Of a stretch of 58,959 nucleotides of DNA, positions 51,940 to 58,959 are shown piece after piece; the first letter of the stretch is position 1; every line of letters begins with the position of its first letter. The DNA is from Pseudozyma flocculosa PF-1 (Eukaryota; Basidiomycota; Ustilaginomycetes; Ustilaginales; Ustilaginaceae): assembly GCF_000417875.1 (NCBI RefSeq), contig NW_006920881.1, positions 334,995 through 393,953 on the forward strand, read 5' to 3'. The position numbers and the translations under genes are program-made. The notes beneath the pieces were generated by a model that made no database searches, was not told the origin of the DNA, and saw only the letters and a program-made list of their open reading frames with translations.

Positions 51940-52256
51940 GGCCAGGGGGGCTTTCTCGGTGTACTTCGATTCATCTCATCGGTCTCGCGTTCCCCGGAGT
52001 ATCGACCCCGGTCCCCCGTTTTCCCTTTTACTCGCTGGCCATCCACACGCCTAAATCTGCCCGTCCCCCCCCCCCCCCCCCCCCCCTCCCCACATTGCCT
52101 TGCTCAAAAGATACCTCGTGACTCTAATTGCCTCTTTCCTGCAAATGCCCGTCGAACTGCTCCCATCCTAAGCCTTGGCCCGGCCCTGCAAACGGAACGC
52201 CGCACGAACAGCCCCTGACCACGGACCGACGGTGTTCGGCTTTTCATGTGACAGGG
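51940..52256. other. Convergent spacer with a 22-C homopolymer
   Basis: About 320 nt between the BEM2-like gene (+) and the cyclophilin (-). A run of 22 consecutive C occupies 52065-52086. Both 3' UTRs should lie here. No ORF. Confidence 0.6.
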
Positions 52257-53273
52257 TCAGAGGATACCGCACTCGTCGATCCAGACCCTCTCCCTCGGCC
52301 TGCCATCGGGAGAAGCCAGATGCTTGAACCGTCGGAATACCGCCTCGCCTTCGCGGATGACCTGATCTGGGTCGAGACTGTGGGAGCGGAGAACGTCCGC
52401 CAGACCGGGATTGAGGAGGTGTTGGGACGAGACGAGCGCTTGTCCAAACACGCTGTACTTGCCCTGGACCTTTGCCAATTGTGATGGCGCATCGGTCAGC
52501 AGGAAGAAGAATTGCGACGTATTGACGTCCTTGCGACTAGCAGCCATGGCCAGGCTGCCGTAGGACGCGACCGTCTTCCTGGACGCGCGAAGTGCGAAGA
52601 GCGAGCGGCGACGAGAAAGTCAGCTATTATTGGCCTAACGACTCCTAGCATCCCCTCGTTCGACTGGTATCGAGGGGGGAGAAGACGACGGCAGGACAAC
52701 ATACAGCCCCTCGACTTCGACCTTGAATGACCCTCCGGCATGCACAGCCTCACCGCCGCTCCCGTCGCCCCTCGTCACGTCGCCGCCCTGGACCACAAAG
52801 TCCGTCTCGACGCGGTGGAAGGGTGTGCCGAGGTAGTGTAGCCTCTTGCTGCGATCCGCCTTGCACGCTCCCTTAGATCCGGTCAGGAGTGCGGTGAAGT
52901 TGGACCGCGTCCTCTTGAGCCCATCCGAGGGAAGCAGGTGTATGTATACTCGCCCCGCCCGATGAGGCGGCGGGGCAGTGAATGTGCACTTTAGATTTGG
53001 CTTACGTTCATGCCGGGGGTGGAGAGGGAGATGAGTTTCAGCAGGCAAAGCCTCGTAACAAGGCAAGGGCATACGCATGGGTAGACTCACATCTGAGCCG
53101 GCCAAAATCTCTCGGCCTTCTTCGTCGAGCTTGTCGAGGTCGGGGGCAAGGCCGTAATCGGCGGCGATCTTGCGCAACTGCGCTTCCGTAGCCTCAAACG
53201 ATGCCTGGGCGGCGGCGTGGGCGGCCGGGTCGCCGCTGCAGATGGATATGTAACCGATCGTTGGTACGGCCAT
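52257..53273 (-). CDS. Divergent cyclophilin-type peptidyl-prolyl isomerase
   Basis: Exons 53273-53091, 52988-52705 and 52578-52257; 262 aa. Introns are 102 and 126 nt (gtgagt and gtatgt donors). The fold is recognisable from SNFTALLTGSKGACK, LHYLGTPFHRVETDFVVQGG (keeping the FHR and QGG active-site residues), the GGEAVHAGGSF loop, YGSLAMAASRKDVNTSQFFF and GKYSVFGQAL. Compared with cyclophilin A, the ANAGPNTNGSQFF loop is altered (the Asn that follows the first Ala is missing) and the drug-contact Trp position has no Trp, so activity and cyclosporin binding may differ. An extra N-terminal ~60-residue helical region (AQASFEATEAQLRKIAADYG) precedes the barrel. No signal peptide; cytosolic or nuclear is inferred. 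Confidence 0.8.
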
Positions 53274-53547
53274 GCTTGATCGCGGCTGTGGCGCTCGAGA
53301 AGGTGAGGCGGAGAGATTGAGGGTGTGCCTGCGGGCGGTACGGCATACAAAGAGGCGATGGAAGGATGCCTGATGGGTGGGGTGGGGTGGTGATGGTGAA
53401 GATGAGGAGAAGGGATGCGCTCGCATGTGGAGGCAGGAAAGGCCTGGCGTGGGGTCCGGATGTGGCCCCCCCCCCGCTGTAGATGTCTTTTTGGAGCTGC
53501 ACCGGGCTGGGCCGGGTTAGGCTTCTTGACCTCGACCGCCCGGCGCC
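53274..53547. other. Spacer between two minus-strand genes
   Basis: About 270 nt upstream of the cyclophilin start and downstream of the 2OG oxygenase stop. It includes a short C run near 53466-53474. No gene. Confidence 0.5.
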
Positions 53548-54721
53548 TCAGTTGCCGCCAAACACGAGGTCAGATCGCAACACCCACTTGGCCTCCTTGC
53601 TCGCCTTGCCCGGCGGCCGACCTTCATGGAGCATGCATGCCTGTGAAGGTGCGTCACCAAAGACACCCGTCAGCCCCCAACTTACACGCAGAGACAGAGG
53701 CAGAGGTGCGGGGTCTCGACGCACCTTTCCGTGGCGGTGGAGCACCGCCATCCCACGCTCGAGGGGAGTGACGATGGGTTCCGCTTCGCCGCTCCGCTTC
53801 GACCTGGCACTCTTGGTGACGGTCGAGTGACCATGGTAGAAGACGGTCTCGCCATCGACGACGCCGTCCTCTTTGCCCGTAAGGTAGAAGAGGACGGTCC
53901 ACTCTGTCCTTTGGCCTGTGTGCGGATCCTGGGATGCCGAGTCGTAGTGCGGTCCGAAGAGCTCGAGGGGAGCGTAGCGATAGCTACGATGCGGAAGTGG
54001 AGCGAGCCGTGCTCGTCTAGAGTGCTTCAGCCGACTGGGCGAGACGCAGCGAGGCAAGGCCGGACGGCGAAAAGACCCAAACAAGGACTGGGAGCGTCGA
54101 CTCACATCCTGATGTTGCTCAGAAGACCCTTTGGTGTTCTGCCATCGGGCTCCTGCCATCTGTGAGGCTCGAACTGCTCGACGAGCTGCTTTATGCCGCT
54201 CTGGCGATACAGCTGCTGCGCAAAGGCGAGATCGTCGATCGAGAAGCGTGCATTGGTGCGTTGCGCCTCGCCCTTTCTTGCCGGCGGCGAGGGCAGAAGC
54301 GCATGAGTTGCGGTGGCGGCATGGGCAGAGGAGAACGGAGACGACGTGGAGGGGTGGTGGAAGAGGGATATGAGGGCTCGGCAGGTCTTGTGCGAGAGGG
54401 CGTTCTGGTAGGGCGATGGCGGCCATCGGTGATGGTCAGGAGAGGGTGAGAAAGCTAGACGGCACCGGAGCTCCAGAGCGAGCCGAGAGAGGTTGAGCGG
54501 TGGCGCGCACGCACCCGCAAGAGGACAATCTGGTTATCGACGAGATGCTCGACTTGGGGTGTGCTGAGGTCAAGCCGGGGCCAGTGTACGGCAGCAGCGT
54601 TGAGCCTGGCCGGATCCGGCTGTGATTTTGCGACCGTGCTCGCGGTACGGTTGCTGGTGGTGGTAGTGGTGGTGGCGGTTGCGGCCCCGGCGGCAGCGCC
54701 CTTGTTCTTTGTCTTTGCCAT
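53548..54721 (-). CDS. 2-oxoglutarate/Fe(II)-dependent oxygenase, prolyl-4-hydroxylase-like
   Basis: Exons 54721-54515, 54404-54106, 53983-53725 and 53640-53548; 285 aa. Introns are 110, 122 and 84 nt. The P4Hc-type double-stranded beta-helix is clear: LLSNIRIYRYAPLELFGPHY with the HxD iron pair His181/Asp183, TEWTVLFYLTGKEDGVVDGE followed by TVFYHG, GMAVLHRHGKACMLHEG with distal His260, and KWVLRSDLVF with the 2OG-binding Arg277. The N-terminal part starts with a Lys/Ala/Thr-rich segment, then WPRLDLSTPQVEHLVDNQIV. The substrate is not predictable; the family includes protein prolyl hydroxylases and small-molecule oxygenases. No signal peptide, so cytosolic or nuclear. The Met at 54778 is an alternative start. 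It is divergent from the dipeptidase gene, 228 nt away. Confidence 0.85.
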
Positions 54722-54949
54722 GCTGGCTGTCGACGTGGTCGGGCGTGGTGGTGGTGACGTGGTGGTGTCGCATCTCACCTTGCCAGGCGCGACGAGGTCG
54801 AGGGGCGGGTGGAGCCTGGAGAAAGGCCTGGGCGCTGGCCAGCCTCGCTCGTGCTTCCCTCAGACTTCCATCCATCACGCCCGCCTCTTCTTGTCTGTCG
54901 CACGCTTGACCCTCAACCTACATCCCCAAACCCAACTCCCCCCACTGCC
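54722..54949. promoter_or_regulatory. Short bidirectional promoter interval
   Basis: Only 228 nt separate the starts of the 2OG oxygenase (-) and the dipeptidase (+), so the two promoters overlap. Part of it is a GT-rich stretch (gtggtggtgacgtggtggtg, 54748-54767). Coregulation is inferred from spacing only. Confidence 0.4.
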
Positions 54950-56765
54950 ATGTCGCAGCTCCTCCCCGTTCACGACGCTGCAAAGCGCTCGCGCTTCCAG
55001 TCCGCTCGTGTCGTTAACCCGGCTACCGCTCCGCCTCGCTCGCCGCGTCGCTCCCTCGTCCTGACCCTCTCGACAGTGCTGGTCGCCATCGTCTGCCTCT
55101 TGCTCCTGCTTCCCTCGGGCGCGCAGTCCACAATTGAGTCTCTCTTCTACCTCCATGTGGCTCCCGTCCACCGGCGCATTCTTTACCCCTCTGGTCCCCT
55201 GGCCAGGGCCAGCGCCCTTCTCCGCCATCATCCGGTAGGTATGCGCCCTTCGACTCGCGTCTACCAGGGCTCAGACTCTTAGACTGGCAAGATCTTCTTC
55301 TCACCCATCTCTCGTTTCGCCCCAATCCGTCTCGCCACACGGTCCATCCCAAATTTGCTCCAGCTCATTGATGGCCACATCGACGTTCCTGTGTATGCGC
55401 GATACCGCTACGCAAACAAGCTCGACACCATCCCCTTTGACGCCCCAGCGTGGCCCAATGGCAGCTACCCCACCAGTGGTCAGGTCGACATCCCCAGGCT
55501 GCGCAAGGGCCGCTCCGGCGGCTTCTTCTGGAGCGCGTACGTCCCCTGCCCACGTCAAGAAGCCCCCAACGGCTCAGACACCGCGGTCCGTGACACGCTC
55601 GAACAGATGGACGTCATCCGACAGCTCATCGATCGATACTCGCACGACGTGAGTGCCGCCCGCTCTTGCCCCATCCGCGAACAGCACCAAGGACGCGCTT
55701 GACGCTCATGTGCATCCCCGTCGTGCACCCCTCCTTCTACCTTGCTTCTTCCAGTTTGAGCTGGTCAGCACCGCCCGCGAGGCTCGTCGTGCCTTCCGCA
55801 AAGGCAGGCTCGTCAGCTTCATCGGCCTTGAAGGCGGCCATTCCCTCGGCAGCAGCCTTTTTGCCCTGCGAGCCTATGCATCCTTGTTCGCAAAGCCAGG
55901 CCACGTCGGGCCCCTTCGATATCTCACTCTGACGGTAAGAACCTGCAGCCGGCCACAATCTGCGCCAAAGGACCCCGCACTGACTCGAAGCCTCGTCCGG
56001 CCGTACGCCTCCTGCGACTCCGATCGCAGCACACCTGTCACAACGTGTTTGCGGACAGTTCCGGGGAACAGCCTCCACGCTGGAACGGTCTTTCGTAGGT
56101 GATGAAGCAGATTCAGCCCATGCAGCGCGTCAAAATTGACCTTCGACCCTCGCCTTCTGCTCGACAGAGCGTTTGGACAACACCTCATCAAGGAGCTGAA
56201 CCGGCTCGGCATTGTGCCTGATCTGTCTCACGTCTCGGACCAGACAGCCTCGCAGACCATCGACGTCAGCCAGGGACCCGTCATGCTCTCACACTCCTCA
56301 GCAAGAGCGCTCAACGACGTGCCTCGCAACGCCCCAGACTGGCTGCTCGGCAAGCTCGCACTTGCCTGGAAGGAGCAGGGCAAGGACAGCGTGGTCATGA
56401 TCAATGTCTTTCCAGGCTTCATCGGCGGCAGCGAAGACCTCGACCAAGTCGTCAGGCACATCCAGCATGTCGCCTCCATCGTCGGACGGGACCACGTCGG
56501 CATCGGAAGCGACTTCGATGGCATCACCGAGGTGCCGCGTGGTTTCGAAGATGTCTCAAAGTATCCGCATCTCGTAGCTCGGCTCATCCAGATCGGATGG
56601 ACCGACAGCGAAATTGCTGGTTTTGTCGGCGAGAACGTGCTCAGGGTTCTCGAAGCTGCCGAAGAGTTGGCCGCCAAGTTGCAGCAACGCGGCACCCAGC
56701 CTGACTACACCAGCTGGCAGGACTTGGAAAATCAGGCCGCAGAGCGGCTTGCCACCACCCTTTAG
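54950..56765 (+). CDS. Membrane dipeptidase (peptidase family M19)
   Basis: Exons 54950-55234, 55364-55648, 55755-55934, 56030-56094 and 56168-56765; 470 aa. Introns are 129, 106, 95 and 73 nt. A single N-terminal membrane helix (SLVLTLSTVLVAIVCLLLLL, about 35-54) after a basic cytosolic stretch suggests a type II membrane or anchored vacuolar/secretory enzyme. The M19 binuclear zinc site is visible: HxD in LIDGHIDVP (His100, Asp102), Glu216 in FIGLEGGHSLG, and His in PDLSHVSDQT and in MLSHSSARAL, with the late Asp in GIGSDFDGI. Predicted reaction: hydrolysis of dipeptides. HTCHNVFADSSGEQ...NGLSAFG matches the conserved region before the second zinc histidine. Length and motif order agree with the family. 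Confidence 0.92.
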
Positions 56766-57063
56766 GCATGCAGCCAGCTTGCATACATCACATGAAGTTG
56801 GGCCCACACAGTCATAGCTAGCAGCAAAACTAATTCCCGATTTTTTCTATCGCACAGGCTGTGCGATCCAGGATTTGAGAGTCGTTATACACGTGCGATC
56901 TGAAATCCTGGCCACTATGAGTCATAGCAAGCAGCAGGGCCAACCTACGATTTTTCAGATTGTAGATAGGCGTTGCCAGGCTACGACTTTCAGATCGTAG
57001 GTGATCCTTCTACACAAACGATTTCAGGATGCAGACCGGCTGTGCCAATTTTTAGATCATATA
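56766..57063. other. Degenerate edge of the palindromic repeat region
   Basis: A/T-richer sequence with scattered ctacgat and atcgtag half-sites (for example around 56946-57000). It appears to be a decayed portion of the array that follows. No gene. Confidence 0.5.
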
Positions 57064-57275
57064 CTAGCTACGATTTTGAGATCGTAGCTACTTGTCAGCG
57101 TAGCTACGATTTTTTGGATCGTAGCTACGCCGGTCTAGCTACAATTTTTCAGATCGTAGCTAGACTGACGTAGCTACGGGTTTTTGGATCGTAGCTAGAC
57201 TGACGTAGCTACAATTTTTCGGATCTTAGCTACGCCAGTGTCTAGCTACGATTTTTTGGATCGTAGCTACACCAG
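57064..57275. repeat. Tandem array of palindromic TAGCTACGAT/ATCGTAGCTA units
   Basis: Five to six units of about 40 bp. Each has 10-bp arms TAGCTACGAT and ATCGTAGCTA (perfect reverse complements in the best copies) around a T-rich loop (tttttgg, ttttgag, ttttcag), separated by short linkers such as cgccggtc or gactgacg. Each unit could form a hairpin. Sequence variants between units indicate ageing. The element type is unknown; a foldback or MITE-like or subtelomeric satellite is possible. Confidence 0.8.
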
Positions 57276-57282
57276 CAAACTT

Positions 57283-57378
57283 TGGGTCGCAGCTAGGGTA
57301 CGATGTTCGGGTCGCAGGCAGGCAGCCATGTTTGGGTCGCAGGCAGGCATCAATGTTCGGGTCGCAGGCAGGCAGCGA
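57283..57378. repeat. Tandem GGGTCGCAGGCAGGCA units
   Basis: About four copies of a 30-31-bp unit containing GGGTCGCAGGCAGGCA followed by a variable atgttcgg or catgtttg spacer. The first copy is degenerate (gggtcgcagctagggtac). It directly follows the palindromic array. Confidence 0.75.
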
Positions 57379-57463
57379 TGGATCGGATCAAATACTGACT
57401 TCAATTGCAGAATCGTATCCTACCAACGCTACAAGAAACTACGGTACAATTTATTGGAACACC

Positions 57464-58027
57464 TGTTAGGGTGCGTGCAAGTTGGAACCGACAACAAACA
57501 ACAAGTCTAGTTGTCTGGAACACCAAAGGACAGTATGGAGTCAACCGTAGGAGTCGAGTTTTTATTCCTGGACTCGGAACGGCTTTGGGGCCAGGTCGAG
57601 GGTAGGCCGACGGACTAGTTGTCGGAGACGCAAGGCAGGCGACTGTAGACGCTTGTAGAGATATGGGAGAGTGTGTGAGGGTAAGCTGAACTGATAGAAG
57701 GGGATGATGTGTGTATGATTCGATAAAGAAGCGGTCCCATCGTCGACCAGAAGCTGGTCGTATATATACGCTACAACTTTGTGCTGCGGGTCACTATAGA
57801 CCTCTAGAGCAGCAACCATGATCCTGTAGCTACAGGGGACCGTACCGCTCCGTCTCTTCGGTCAAGTTGCTCGACTTGACCGTGAACCGCGGCTCTCTAG
57901 ATAACTAGATGTGTCTATCTAAAGGGGTAGGAATGGAGGGGTAGGAATGAAGAGGGATTGACCGTCGGTGAGGGGTAGCATCAGGGGTAGGAGCTGCTCC
58001 TTACCGCTACCTTTGCCTTACCTGACA
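57464..58027 (-). mobile_element. Probable solo LTR of a retrotransposon
   Basis: Read on the minus strand, the 564-bp element starts TGTCAGG and ends CCTAACA, imperfect inverted LTR termini beginning TG and ending CA. It has a TATA-like GCGTATATATACGAC (plus 57759-57773) and, about 200 nt further, AATAAAA (plus near 57559-57566) as a polyadenylation-like signal, the order expected in an LTR. No internal region or coding domain is present, and no clear target-site duplication is seen (flanks acacc and gctcg). It therefore may be an old, recombined copy with uncertain ends. Confidence 0.5.
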
Positions 58028-58289
58028 GCTCGGGTCGGGACTCGGAGGAGTCGGACCCGGGAGGCGCGTCCAGTGCTCTAGAGTGTCCCTTCTGATCGAA
58101 TCGGCTTATCCTTTGCGTTTTTCGTGCGAGACGGCGAGGTGTTCCAACACAATTGCGCCTGCAGATTGTAGCGTGGGTAAGGGTACAACAGCATGCGGGG
58201 TAAGGGGAGGCGGCAGAGATGAGGCAGGCAGAAGAAAGGTCAGTGGCAGGCTCAGCAGGCATAGCTAGGGGCAGGAATTTTCCTACAAT

Positions 58290-58432
58290 TTTGGAAATCG
58301 TAGATCTTGTACAATATGGCAGTGCCGTAGGAGATCGTTAATCCCCTACGGTACCCAGATGCCGTAGGACCACCTACAGCATTTCTGGCCGTAGGCACCC
58401 TACGGCCTGCTTACCGTAGGTCTACCCCCAAA
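58290..58432. repeat. CCGTAGG/CCTACGG short inverted motif cluster
   Basis: The 7-bp motif CCGTAGG or its complement CCTACGG, often as gccgtagg, occurs repeatedly (about 58325, 58346, 58360, 58389, 58402, 58417) in both orientations. It resembles the ctacgat/atcgtag hairpin array further left. No gene. Confidence 0.55.
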
Positions 58433-58959
58433 CCCACAGCCACATGTATCTACAGGCATTGTATTGCTAAATCTGACTACTAATGTGCAGCGGCGTGGTG
58501 ATGGCATTGTTGAGTGGCAGGGCGAGCAGGCAGGAAGGCAGGCGGCAGCAGGCAGCAGGCAGCAGGGCGGCGGCAGAGCGGCAGGGCGGCAGCAGGCAAC
58601 AGCAGCAGAGCATTGTCGGCAGCAAAGAAAGGCGGTGAGGGAGGAGCAGGCAAAAGGGAGACGGGAGCGAAGGAGTCAGCAACAGCAATCAGCAGAAGGA
58701 CAAGAGCGGCAACAGTCAACTCACCAGAGTGGCAGCAGACCAGCAGGCAACAGCAAGGGCTGTGCACGCAGGCGGAAAGGAGCGGAAGCAAGGGCCGTCA
58801 ATCATCGGAGATGCCAAAGAGGGCCTCTCCGATGTCTCCGATGATTGATAGCGGCAGGCGGAAGCAGCGGCGGCTGGCAACTCACCGGGTGGCTTGGCTG
58901 GGCCGGCTGGCGGCTGGCGGCTGGCTGGCTGCCTGGCTTGGGTGACGGTCAGGTCTGGC
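58433..58959. other. CAGG/CAGCAG low-complexity end region with a 14-bp inverted repeat
   Basis: Purine-rich repeats of ggcaggcagcaggcagcagg type (about 58515-58610), and an exact 14-bp inverted repeat TCAATCATCGGAGA (58798-58811) with TCTCCGATGATTGA (58835-58848). The final ~60 nt are ggctggcggctggc repeats. Open frames here are low complexity and not accepted as genes. Confidence 0.55.

Noticed and set aside
57064..57378. CRISPR array
   Set aside because: The repeats are palindromic, contiguous and without unique spacers of constant size, and the genome is eukaryotic.
58464..58945. CAG/CAGG-rich frames at the right end
   Set aside because: Simple-repeat translation products (Gln/Ala/Arg-rich) without other support.

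Overview
This window looks like nuclear DNA from a basidiomycete fungus, most likely a smut-type (Ustilaginomycotina-like) lineage. The evidence is high GC content, short spliceosomal introns (mostly 46-165 nt, mostly GTGAGT-type donors), intron-containing tRNA genes, and a gene complement typical of fungi (AXL2-like, BEM2-like, RPC82, TRAPP BET3, RPN12). The species cannot be named from the sequence. A 20-N assembly gap lies at 13025-13044. The first 60 bases are GA low complexity and the last 2.2 kb are repeat-rich.

Layout. 0.1-1.4 kb: GT8 glycosyltransferase (-). 2.2-3.5 kb: tRNA-Thr(AGT) with intron, then a monoglyceride-lipase-like serine hydrolase (+). 3.8-5.3 kb: PUS4/TruB pseudouridine synthase (-). 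6.1-8.4 kb: RNA polymerase III subunit RPC82 (+). 8.6 kb: tRNA-Leu(AAG) with intron (-). 9.0-11.5 kb: DNA polymerase iota-type Y-family polymerase with a UBM and C-terminal zinc modules (+). 11.5-14.1 kb: gene-poor, contains the gap. 14.1-15.1 kb: unknown Ser/Gly-rich protein (+). 15.7-16.8 kb: RPN12 (-). 17.3-17.7 kb: a tiny three-exon gene (-). 18.4-19.6 kb: BET3 (-). 21.5-24.9 kb: AXL2-like cadherin-type membrane protein (+). 28.4-30.4 kb: unknown disordered protein (+). 31.1 kb: tRNA-Asn with an 8-nt intron (+). 31.4-34.8 kb: three more tiny three-exon genes (-). 35.6-38.3 kb: GLE1 (-), head to head with OGG1 (+, 38.8-41.0 kb). 43.9-51.9 kb: a 2,592-aa BEM2-like RhoGAP (+). 52.3-53.3 kb: divergent cyclophilin (-). 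53.5-54.7 kb: 2OG-Fe(II) oxygenase (-), head to head with a membrane dipeptidase (+, 55.0-56.8 kb). 56.8-59.0 kb: palindromic tandem repeats, a probable solo LTR and low-complexity sequence.

Most identifiable genes are housekeeping: tRNA modification and pol III transcription, proteasome, vesicle tethering, mRNA export, base-excision repair, translesion synthesis and polarity. The unusual content is four very small genes (about 60-180 aa) on the minus strand. They share a G-x-x-V-x-(F)-W start to a predicted SH3/Tudor-like beta barrel and carry two phase-0 introns at matching positions. Three lie in a cluster at 31.4-34.8 kb and the fourth is at 17.3-17.7 kb. I do not recognise this family and consider it the best candidate for something undescribed.

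All exon boundaries were read by eye from GT/AG sites, frame continuity and protein-family continuity. No search or transcript evidence was available.
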